Source of the DNA: Pelecanus crispus
Lineage: Eukaryota > Chordata > Aves > Pelecaniformes > Pelecanidae
DNA: 64,000 bases
Direction: 5' to 3'
Assembly (NCBI RefSeq): GCF_030463565.1
Contig: NC_134676.1
Coordinates: forward strand, 2,900,001 to 2,964,000
The notes under the pieces were generated by a model. It was not told the origin of the DNA and searched no databases. It was given only the letters and a program-made list of their open reading frames with translations. Positions 49,671 through 60,601 of the stretch are shown here, piece after piece; position 1 is the first letter of the stretch; every line of letters starts with the position of its first letter. A program made the position numbers and the translations under genes.

Positions 49671-52600
49671 CTAGGAGGAAAAAATATCTACATTAGAATT
49701 GTTTTTAACAAATTGCAGATCATGTTTCTAAGGAAGTCTGTGGCTTTTTGCTTCTTTTATTTTCAAGCTAAGTGCAGGATATTAAAAGCACATGAAAAAA
49801 CTGCATCGCTTGTCCCATGATAGCTAAAACATGCTTAAGACACTGCTTGCACAGTTTTAGATATAAGATTTTTTTTTTCCCCTAGTAACAGTATTTAAAT
49901 AAAGATTAGAGTTTATATACATGTACACATAGCATGTACATATAGAAAGGCAGGGATTATTAGATGAACAGGCTCTGAATCAGGAAAAGGAGAACAGTGA
50001 CAATGATTTCCTATGTTTTATACTGGTAGGATGAAACCAAGTGAAAACACTGACTGGGAATCAAGGGGCATTGATTTAAACAAAATTTGAATAGTGAAGA
50101 AGCACGAATGCACACCAGAATCATCTGTCATCTTTATTTAATAATCCTGTTCAAATAGTTCAGCTATGTTCTGACCTCAGACTAACTCTGTTTCTCTTTG
50201 CTAATCAGAAAGGCAAAAATTGTACCTGGCCATTAGCTTAATACACATTTATGTAAATTAGATTGTGTGTATCTTTCCATATGAAAATCCCAACTGGCAC
50301 GTTTGTCTTTACTTGCTTGGATCCAGCTTCTTCTGGATCAAGACAAATCAACTGAAGTCACTAAAAAAGCACTTCTAAATTCTCTCACACAGACCTGCCT
50401 TAATTACACTAGATACGAGACAAGGAATAAGTCCGTCCTAACACATTAGGCCTTTAAACTCCGTTTGTTAAGAACCTGCAGTGATTTCTGGTCATGAAGT
50501 CATTCTTCTCTAAGCCAGCAGACCTCATCCTCTTGAAGTTTCCTTTGATTCACAAATCAGAAGAGCTGGCCTGATACTCTCAATTCTGAATGAGCTCAGT
50601 ACTACACTTTATCTTGCTTTATCCAGAAACATAGGACAGCAGGTTTTGTGTGCTCACAGAAAAGGAGTCTAATGTTGCCAAAAAGCCGCTCTGGTTCTTC
50701 AAGCACCTCTGGCTTCAGGTAGTCATCCACTGACACCATGCTACCAGCTATGTGGTCTGACTTTAAGACACCGGCAGCAACATTTTCTGACTAAGCTTAA
50801 AATATCAGCCCTTCTGAAACTAACATGTTGTTCTCAGCAACGTAAATAAAATATATTTGATTTCAATAGTTAAGGAAAAAAGGTTTGTTCACAGTATCTG
50901 AGGAACACATCTAGTCAAAGACTTGTTACTGCACTGGAATTTTCCATGTTATTAGAGGTAGGGTGGTAGCAGCTATTTATTGGAAACAAATGCATTGCAC
51001 AAAAATAAGAGTGGGATGTTAATTTAGAAAGTTAACGCATCACACAAATTACAGTGTGAATGCATGGCTTCCCTTCTTGTAAAGGGAATATTGTAACACA
51101 AATGCAGCACAATTATAAAAGGAAACAAAGTCTTCCCTATTTAATATTTTTTTCTCCAATTTCAACTTGAATACAGCACGTTTTGGTATACTTGGAAAAA
51201 ACACATTACAACCCCCCCCCCCCATCCATTTTCAATAGTTTTCTTCTTTTTTAAGGATGCTTCTGGACCTAATTTCTCCCAAAGGAAAACAATTACCTAA
51301 AAGTTTGAGTAAGATCATTTTACCTAGCTATTAAAGTTTCTCCTTCAATGCTAGGGTTTTTTTGCGCTTCAACTCAATAAACCTCTTTTAAAAGTCAAGC
51401 TTAACCTGCCAGTCATTCTCCATGGCAACCCGCACTCGCATAAACCCATAAAAGCTTGCCAGCTAAAACAGAATAGCACATCATTTTCCTTAAATATAAA
51501 ACAGCATCCCAGATAGATATGCAGAAGTAATCATAAATAAGTGACTAGATAAAGCTATTAGCCAAAAGAGCTTTAAATAAAGAGATGCTGAAAATTAGAC
51601 ACGCAGCTCTAGCTTCTACACCCCTAAAACTATGAATGAGAATTTTGCTTGCTGACTCTCGGAAGACTACGATCAAGCAAATAAATCCTTATTTAAGTGA
51701 AATGATCTTCAGAAACGTTGAGTCACCCCTCAGCTGCCACTGCGCTCAATAGGAGCTTCTGACTGTTCAGCACTTTTGAAAGCCGGGCCACTTGTTTGGG
51801 ATTTTGAATACCGTTACACACTGCTGGTGCGTAACCGCATGGTAATTCAGGAGCCTTCCTTCCAAAGTCCCCTCTGCAGAAACCCCGTATTTAATCTTGC
51901 CATCTCCACCCCCAGAAAAAGGGGGTGAGGTCAGTGGCGATCAACCTGGCACGTATCGATAAATGCTGTGACATATTTCTTCTGAAGCACCAGAAGCATC
52001 AGTGTATTTTGCAGACAAGCCAAGTTTTTACGTTCCACAAATCTAGCTTCTCACGAAATAGCTCTACAAGCCTGTCTTTGACTGACTCACACATTCAAGA
52101 GGTGCCTTAACACCTTCTTACTATATTACTTTCATGTGTGCAAATAAAAGCAAAATGCGATCTTAATGCGTTGTATTTTTAGAAGATAGCCTTTGAAGAT
52201 AAGGTTCCAGCATGCCCTCAGACAGGAGTGCTAGATGTTCTGCAAAACAACAGTACGCTTGCGTGATTTAACGTTGATTTGATGCGAGCGTGAAACTTCA
52301 AAATCGTTCCTGAGCACGCTCCCCCCTCAAGTAGGTGATCCCGTGCTACAGCTCCAGTGGAATAGGTAGGGCCAAATATATTGAGCAAAGATCTTAGTTC
52401 CCACTGGAATTTCATGGAAACAGGAACGGGCGAGAGAGTGCCTTGGGGGAAAAGGGACAGAGGGAAGAGACAGGGAACACGAGAAAAGCAGCAGCAGGAG
52501 ACAGCGCTTGTAGCGAAGCTCCCAGCTTCACCTACCGAGACCTACCAAGGAACAAAAAGTATTTCTCTCCCTTTTGCTATAGTGTGATGCGAGCAGAGCA

Positions 52601-55600
52601 CAGAATAAAGGAAAAAAAAAAAAAAAAGGGACAAGCTAATATAATGCTAACAAGTTGCAAAGTTGTAGAGAAGTACCTCATTATGTTATAGTTGTTGAAA
52701 AAAATTACTATAAGTATTAACAGGTATGTTACAAAACAAGTGAACAACCAGTGTTCTGCGACAGTCTAAGTATTTACTGTAACAAGAGTAAGATCCTCTG
52801 AAGGAGCTAAATCGGACAGACAAAAGATGACTGCCAGATAAATAAAAACACCTTTGCTGATCTGTAGCAAACACGTTCCTATCTCAGAACTGATAAGTAA
52901 CCATTAGCTGAAACTCTTCCTCCAAGACCAATGCAGACTTGAACAAATACCGTAATTCTTCCGTACATCCTACTTGCCCACGGCTGCCTTGCTGGAAGGG
53001 TGATGTATCTTTTTAGCCTGTGCAATGAAATGCAAAACATGAAGCAGCTGTCTAAAATTAAAAATGCAACACTGGTGCCACATGCCTCATTTTCATGTCT
53101 GTGGATAATTCTGCCAGAAACGGTTACCTGAATAAATAGATTCTAAAAACATAGGGACCTATAATAGCGTGCTGTCTCACATCACTAAAATCAAATATAT
53201 TATTGACTTATCTACATGGAAGTAGCATTACTGAGCTCTCACACTAGTGCCCTCATTGCACTTACATTTATCTTACGGGCAGGAAAGCAAAGTAAGCACC
53301 GCACTGACTCAAACTATTCCAAACCATTCTCAGATCAACTGCTATGCTCTCTCTCTCAAAACAGCAATCATTTTATTAGCGTAACTAGAAAACAGAGACC
53401 AGGTTTAATGTTCAGCATCTTCTGCAAAAGCTATGAAAAGCCAGTGCTAGCTCAGAGCTCCAGGACAGCATTTCCATTTGCGGAAGAGAGGTGCTCCTCA
53501 TCAACCAGACAAAACTGAGCAAAGCACAAAAAGCAGACGAGATCTCACCCAAAGGGATAATCAACGCATTTATGGAACAGAAAATTAATATTCCACCTTG
53601 TTTGCCAGTATCTCTTCAGCTGCACCAGCAGGATAATATTATAAGCTAAGATGGCTTAAGAACAAGTGCTTTTACATGCCAAAAACCAGAGGCAACAAAA
53701 ACAGCATGAGCCACGACTTCCAAATATTTGCAGCAACTCAGCAGGCAGCATACTAGGTAGTTAACAGATACGATCATTTGGAAGGCCTCAGATGAGGCCC
53801 GAGAGCTGCTGAGGTATACTGCAGTTTGAAATTCTTCATCAAAAAAGCATGCAGACGCATACACACGTAGGCAGACGCACACGCACGGTCTGAAGAAGGT
53901 ACAGGGGTTTTAGAAAGAGAAAAAAGGTTTTCTGCTTTTCATGGTTAGAAAAAAACCACACATGGACTTGATTTCCTCGCTTTTACAGAGGGATTACTAC
54001 GGTCATACAGAAGCCCAAGTGAGACGTAAGGCTGGAGGGCGGTAAAAAAAATACAAAGACTTCACCTAAACCCTCGTCAATGTGCCCTACCCATTCAGCC
54101 AAGCAAATTGTGAAACTTCTCTGAAAAAAATCCCTTCCTCCAAACAATTCCCATTTCCGATTCTCTAATGTGGGTGGAGATTTGCTGAGAAGTTACAAAT
54201 CCGGGTTTCTTAAAAAGAACTCACGTTCTTTTCTACATGTTAAGAACAACCTTAAATGAATACTTTTTACACTCACAAGTCACTTATCTTCCCCCTCTCC
54301 TCCCACAAAAGCCACACTTTGCAATTTGGGGAGAACGATCAACCCCAAACAAGAAAAGGAAATAATACGCTTACACAGACAAACCAGGCGGTTATGGATG
54401 GAGCTGGCAGTCGGGGACGTAACCCAAAGGAATATGATCCAGGCAATCAGCAATCCAACAGCTTGGGCAAGACGGTTAATCCAGGCCCGACGCTGATACG
54501 ATACACGACCCTATTCATTTACCGTAGGGTTTAAGCCAATCGCAGCTGCGGAGGGATCAAATTCACCAAGAAACTCAGTCTAAAAATGTGACAGTCCACA
54601 TGCCGCTGGATAATTACTTTAAGATATGGGCAAAAGGCCAACACCTCCTCCATGTCACTTTCTTAGCATATATTTTATTTAAGTTTCTACAGCAAACCAG
54701 GTATTTTCCAAACAAGAGACAACTCGAGACTCTTGGGGACTTCGTTGTTTGCAGGACAAATTACAGGAGAAGTTGCATGCCTAGGAGTGATCAAGTAACA
54801 CTTCGTTTTAAAAACTAAGATGCTAAGAATTGTGAAGTGCTGTATTTAGAGAGGGGAAAAAAAAAATGTTAAAAAAATATAGCACAGCCTCAGCACAACT
54901 GGAAAAATAGCTCCTGCGGGTGTCAGGGCACCAACGGCCCTTTGAAAAGCTTTTGATGGAGAAAGGGAAGCAGCTTTGCAGATCAGCTCAGAAAAGAGGT
55001 TCCAGATGCAGCCACGGTGCTGAAGGTCCGGAGATGCTGGTGGGGAAGTCTGATAAACACGCCAAACGGGGGAGGCAGGGGAATGCACAGCACACACTGA
55101 CACATCAGAAGCGACTGAAGAATGCAAGATGGATTTGCAACCGCATGCAAGAAGCCCGAAATAATCAGTTGTGACGGAAATCCAACTGGTCTGCAAAGTT
55201 AAAAATCAAAGAAAAAAAAAAGTTTTTACAGGTGCTAAGTATCAGATGACACATTGGGGGCTCAGGAAGCCTTTACACAGCAAGGCGGAGAGAGATTTGC
55301 CACCTTTTTGTACAAACTGATCAACAGCCCTGTGTCACCTTAGAGCATTTCACACGATCATCAGTAGTTATCATTGTAGCTCCATTCCAAGGGAACTATT
55401 CTATTCTGAATAGTATGAACGCAGATTTTTAGCAACAGTTATGCAACAGTATTCTATGATGCACATAAATATATAAGCCTGAGAATTTTTAGTACTGGTA
55501 TATCCACGTAAGGGCTGGCGTTACCAACGTGTAAAGGGATGCTAAAGACGATAACGTAAGGCAAGTAAGCGTGTCTGATGGCATTCACCAGGTACAATAC

Positions 55601-58600
55601 AGCGTTTCTATCTACGCTATGAATCTTAAGATAATTCGGTCATTATCCATTGTGAGATACTGCAGAAGGGTCTAAGCAAGTCAGAAAATTTGCGGGAATA
55701 TCGTTTGAGATTAGCCACGACTTAAGAATATTACTGCTATGGTCTTCAAAAGGAAAAAAAAAAAACACAAAACCTCATACTGTCTGAGCTTCCAAGGAGA
55801 AAAGAAAATTAAAACATGTATATTGCAGCAACAAAGAAAGACCACAGCCAGATCAAGGCCCACGGTGCCCTATGATATCGAAGGAAAAGATGTACAGCCT
55901 GCAATTCTGGGGAGTCATATACTGGGGGGAGCAGGGAAACGAATTAATGCAAACAATATCTTCATGACCAAAACCGTATTTCCAAGTTGCAAATACAAAG
56001 GCAATTTTTGGAAAAATATAGCTAAGAAAAAATAAGGATTGTTTGCCTGAAGCTGCCACTGATTTACCCGTAACAGTCATCCCAGTCACAGATTTCCAGC
56101 ATTTTGATACCAGGCAGTAATGCAACGCTAACGAACTGGCTAATTAGAATAGCGTACAAATTGACATCTTGCTAGAACATTTCACACGAATACAGGACGA
56201 GAAAGGCTCTTGCATAAGCTGTTGCCTCCCAAATTAGACAAACACAAAGATGTCAGAAAAGCAGCATATACTTTTGATAGCTTTTAACCACCAAAACATT
56301 ACTACAGAGTTTTGCTGTTTAATAATGCAGTGGTAGAAGTTTTATGATAAACATGATAAAGAAAAATCCATAAACCAATAAAACAAAAGGCAGCTCGTGA
56401 TTTGATGAAGATATGAATAAGTGATTAAACTGCAGATATTTTCCAGCACATTACACTATTATCTACTTGCCCAAAGGGTGAACAGGAACAAAATGTTTGT
56501 AGACATAAGAACAATTAGCATTAAAGAGCAAGAGAAAGAGTACCGAGAAGGTACTGCACTCGCACTGTTCGGTACAGTAAGAGCTAACATTCCCCAGAAT
56601 ACTATTTTTGTGCGTCTCTGAATCATCAGTATCAATTCTGCTCATCTCACTGTCAGTAGCTACAAAAATTTAAGACACATGACAGCATAAAAGGAACCAG
56701 AGAAGAGTTTTAAGACAACTCTGAGTGGCAACTCTTTCATCTTAACATAAATCCACGGTTAAAAAGTGTGAGCAGCCATTTCTTTGGGGAAGCAACTGAT
56801 CTGATGCAGCTGCCCAACTGCAGCTCTCAGCATCTTTCCTCCTCTCAGCTTCCACCTGTGCACTTCAACTGCTTTCAAAAGCACTTTACAAATGCAACAG
56901 ACTGCTCCTGTAAATGGAGACAATGTTTCTGCCGCACAAGGTTCCAGGATTTTTAATCTCGGTTGAGAAACTAATACAACAGTAAAAACCACAGCCAAAT
57001 CCTTGTCTTTGAACACCTTGGGGGCCAGACACGATGAAGAAGGTAGCACTACTATGCTGATGTGACTACGTCAGCACGCGTTTTAAAGCCTAGAAAGTTG
57101 CATTTGTCCTTTTGCTTCCCCTTCCCCCTCTCTACTTTTTATTTTTGAGCAAGTATACAGCTGAAAAACACTCCTCTTTTCAATACAGGCTTCTGTATGG
57201 TCAGAGAAGGAAGACCACTGCCCGTTACACCGCGAGAGCAGGAAGGGCAGGAAAATCCTCTACAACTGGATCTCTTTCCGCAGCACAGCAGCAAGACTCG
57301 CACTGCCTCACCTCCGAGAGGGCACCCTCGGCGTCCCACCGAGCAAGAGCTCATCCCCTCCTCACCCCAGCACCCGTGGGCAAGGAGGGGATGAAAACAC
57401 GGGAACGGCAGGAGAGAGCACGCTCAGAAGGCGGCAGGCGGTGGAATTCCTCGCCGCAGAACGACAGAGCGAACCTGAACTCAACTCTTCCTCAGAGCAC
57501 CCTGCAAGACTCATCTTCTCGCACAAGGCTTCCTTCAACGAGGACAAACAGTAATTTGTCAAAACCGTCAAAACCTCGCAAACAGAGGAAACAATTGTGG
57601 CTACGCCAAGCAATAAAAGGAAGAGTCAAACCTTGCTCATGCAGAAGTGGCGTGATTTTTCACTCGTACGTAACGTTTCGATACCCGAGCAATAGGTGTA
57701 TTAGATAACATCTGTTCTTTATTGTCATCTGCACAGGGATAATGTTCTCTGCATTTGTTTGAGCTTAAAAAAAAAAAAAAAAAAAAATCACCTCTGGGCA
57801 AAGCAAGCATGGAAAATTCCAGCCCCAACCAAAATGAGAGTTTTTCACAAGGTTAACAACATAGGAAAACAGAGTCCTAAAATTCCAGCAGGACCTTAAC
57901 AACAGCACGGCGAAGGCTGCTCCACACCAGGATCGACCGATCTGCTCTCAGCACCTTTGTTCTCCGCTAAATCTGTTGATACCTCTCAAAACTCACATCC
58001 CCATTGTGCTAGCTGCGCTCGAATGCATTATGTAAAGAGCCGTCTACTTAAAAAAGGAATTCTAATCAGTTTGAGACACTCACTGCTTCTCTTTAGGCTT
58101 CAGCTCTTTGAAATAAAGTTTCTATATCAATATTAAACACGCATGCTTATGCAACAAGCAAATCAAAAGAGGTTCGTAAATGCAAAGTGAGAAGAAACTC
58201 CTTCCAGTAGCAAGCCGGCCAAGATAAGAGGAGGGCCAGAAGGACAAGTTGCCTACTTATCATGACGCTGGAGTACGAAAACACGTTTAGTTTTCTAGGG
58301 CAGTACAGCTATTTCCCCAACCTCGCATGAAATCACCTACGTTACTGAACGAAGTACCGACAGTACCAGAGCCTTCGAATTTAAAAGATGACAGCTATCG
58401 CAGAGTCTGAAATCCTTCTTGCCTGTTGACAGCGGCACACCATTCTTAACCAAGATAATTTGAGAAGCGGTGGTAAAAGACACCACGAGCCTACTCCGAC
58501 CGTATGTGTTTGACAACACTCGGTTTGCAGTAGTACAATTTGGGCTCTAAGTAATAACACACCTAACCCACAAGTAGATTACCCCATAAATTAACCAGCC

Positions 58601-59227
58601 TTCCGTGGTAAAACCTAGAAGACTCAACTATGCAGCAAGTCACAAACCTCCCCAAAAACCCAACGGCCCCAGAAACGGAGACGGGAAGGAAAAACGATAA
58701 AGATGGCATAATCTTTAATTAACAGCCTTTGTGCTGAGCAGCCCCGCGCCGTCTGAAAACCAGCGAAAAGCACCGTTCTCTCTTATTGCAAAGAAGATGG
58801 CAGATTTCAGAGAACTACACGCGAAGTGGCTCACACAAAACCCAGCCAGGGCATTTTCCAGCGGGCGGGGAAGACAGCACGAAGAGAGCGGTCTGCACGA
58901 ACGGCAGCGGGGGAAAAGTTGAACTGGGGAGCCTTGAGGAGAGGGCAGCGAGATTTTAAAAAAATAATACTAAAAGTTTGGGGGGGGGGGGGGGCGGGGG
59001 AGGGAACGAACGGGTTTTTTTCTCGCTCAGGGAAAGCGGGGGAGGCGGGGAGGGGAACCCAGCGCGGCGGGGCCGAGGAGAAGCCCCCGGGAGGGGAGGG
59101 GGGGCCGCTGCCCCGGCTCCCCGGAGCGGCAGCCGGCGGGCCCCCGGGCGGCAAGGGGAGGCGGGCGGGACGGGGACGCGCTGCGGGCGGCCTCGGCGGG
59201 CGGGCGGGAGCCGGGAGCGGATGTTAC
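49671..59227 (-). other. SMAD4: SMAD4 intron 1
   Basis: A 9.6 kb intron between noncoding exon 1 and the first coding exon. It contains a C12 tract (51212-51223) and A runs near 57766-57787. No coding exon, RNA gene or known repeat family recognised. Open frames inside it, the longest near 57112-57708, lack any known domain. Confidence 0.75.
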
Positions 59228-59527
59228 CTGGGCCGCGGGCGGCGGCGGAGCGGCCGCTCTCCGGGCGCGGCCTGCGGCTGCGGTGAGGGGCGGCGGCGGC
59301 GGCGGAGGAGGAGGAGGAGGAGGCGGGGGGGGACGGACGGACGGACCTTCCCTCGCCTCAGCCGGCCCCGGCGCGGCGGAGCGGGCCAGGCCTCCGCCCC
59401 CCCGCCCTCCCCTCCCCGGGCTGCGGCCGGGCCGGGCCGGCGGGGCGGCGCTCACAGGCCCGCGGCGCGGGGGAGGGGGGGAGCCGGCCGCCCCGCGACC
59501 GCCGCCCCCGTCGCCGCCGCCGCCTTC

Positions 59528-59532
59528 TTGTT

Positions 59533-59563
<31 letters not shown>

Positions 59564-59578
59564 TTGTTGTTGTTGTTG
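59528..59578 (-). repeat. SMAD4: (CAA/CAG)17 trinucleotide repeat in the SMAD4 leader
   Basis: Seventeen uninterrupted triplets on the - strand: nine CAA, two CAG, six CAA. The human SMAD4 leader has only a short CAGCAACAACA at a similar place as I recall it, so this looks like lineage-specific expansion. Confidence 0.85.
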
Positions 59579-59634
59579 CCGCGGCTCCGGCCGCTCGCGC
59601 TCCGCGGCCGCCGCCGACACGTCCAGCCGCCAGC

Positions 59635-59644
59635 GCGCATGCGC
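59635..59644 (-). promoter_or_regulatory. NRF1-type palindrome
   Basis: GCGCATGCGC, the core of the NRF1 consensus. Its internal ATG (- strand 59640) is also the start of a possible upstream ORF. Confidence 0.55.
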
Positions 59645-59734
59645 CACATCCGGGTAACACCGCGCTCCCCCCCCCCCGCCACCGCCGCCGCCGCCGCCGC
59701 CGCCACGGCCGAGCGCCGCCGCCGCGCCGCCACT

Positions 59735-59744
59735 GCGCATGCGC
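59735..59744 (-). promoter_or_regulatory. NRF1-type palindrome, second copy
   Basis: Second GCGCATGCGC, preceded by CT and followed by GCC, 100 bp upstream of the first in the direction of SMAD4 transcription. Confidence 0.55.
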
Positions 59745-59882
59745 GCCCGCCGCCCCGCGGTTGCCGCGCAGCCGGCAGCCGGAGAACGGAGCGGGCGGGC
59801 GCGTTCCGGGGTTTATTTGTGTGGTTGGCGTCCGGCGGCGGCGCGCCGGGTGGGGCGGGCAGGCAGCGCTCCTGCGAGCGCA

Positions 59883-60601
59883 AGTACGGCCCCAAAGAGG
59901 CACAGCTCCAAAAATGCAACCCCAACAAAGGCACAGGTCCGCAAACGCAACCCCTATGAGTGCAAAAACCCGAAAATGCGATCCCCATAAATGCAAAGCC
60001 CCATAAATGCAACCCCCATAAGTGTAAAACCCTGCAAATGCAGCCCCCATAAATGCAAAGCCCCACAAATGCAACCGCTAAAACCCCACAAATGCAGCCC
60101 CATAAATGCAAAGCCCCATTAATGCAACCCCCGTAAGTGTAAAACCCCGCAAATGCAGCCCCAGTAGCTGAAAGTCCTGCAAATGCAACCCCAACAAATG
60201 CACAGCACCGCAAATGCAACGGCCATAAATGCATAGCCCTGCAACTGCAACCCCCTAAATGTACGGCCCCGGAATTGCAACCCCCATAAGTGCTGCAAAT
60301 ACAATCCCCGTAAGTGCAAAGCCCTGCAAATGCAACCCCAACAGATGCACAGCCCTGCAAATGCAACCCCCACAACTGCAAAATCCCACAAATGCAACCC
60401 CCAGAAGCTGAAAGCCCTGCAAATGCAACCCCAACAAACTCACAGCCCTGCAAATGCAAAGCTCAACAAATGCAACCCCCATAAACACAAAACTATGAAA
60501 TGCAACCCCAACAAATGCACAGCCCCGCAAATGCAACCTCCAAAAGTGCAAAGCCCCACAAATCCAGCCCCAACAAATGCACCGGGCTGCAAGTGCAACT
60601 G
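59883..60601. repeat. Minisatellite of 15-16 bp monomers (31-bp dimer)
   Basis: About 720 bp built of variants of GCCCTGCAAATGCAAC and CCCAACAAATGCACA. Monomers alternate, giving a dimer of about 31 bp, with variants on CCCATAAATGCAAAG and CCCATAAGTGCAAA. Because 31 is not a multiple of three, all frames read through with similar Cys/Gly/Leu-rich peptides on the - strand; these are not genes. It starts about 230 bp upstream of the presumed SMAD4 exon 1. Confidence 0.9.

Larger units (their letters stand above)
59228..59650 (-). other. SMAD4: SMAD4 noncoding exon 1 (5' leader)
   Basis: The 3' edge is set by donor CCCAG|GTAACA on the - strand, like the GCCCAG exon 1 end in human. The 5' edge is approximate. 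The exon carries the (CAA)9(CAG)2(CAA)6 repeat and GGC/GGA-rich sequence. If transcription starts upstream of 59640, an ATG inside the NRF1 palindrome opens a 62-codon frame ending at 59452. Confidence 0.6.
58980..59880 (-). promoter_or_regulatory. SMAD4: SMAD4 CpG-island promoter
   Basis: A sharply bounded GC- and CpG-rich island covers SMAD4 exon 1. Two copies of the NRF1-type palindrome GCGCATGCGC lie at 59635-59644 and 59735-59744, exactly 100 bp apart. An ETS-like ACATCCGG lies at 59646-59653. A G15 run is at 58980-58994. No TATA box is seen. Initiation probably lies around 59600-59750, by comparison with the human leader, which begins shortly before a CAGCAACAACA stretch. Confidence 0.7.

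Noticed and set aside
58826-59959. 377-codon + strand frame across the SMAD4 promoter
   Set aside because: GC-rich low-complexity translation antisense to SMAD4 exon 1, ending in the minisatellite; no recognisable domain.
59452-60459. 335-codon open frame on the - strand with Cys/Gly/Leu-rich repeats
   Set aside because: It is read out of the minisatellite. The 31-bp period makes every frame similar, and the frame runs on into the SMAD4 promoter island. No domain, no splice logic.
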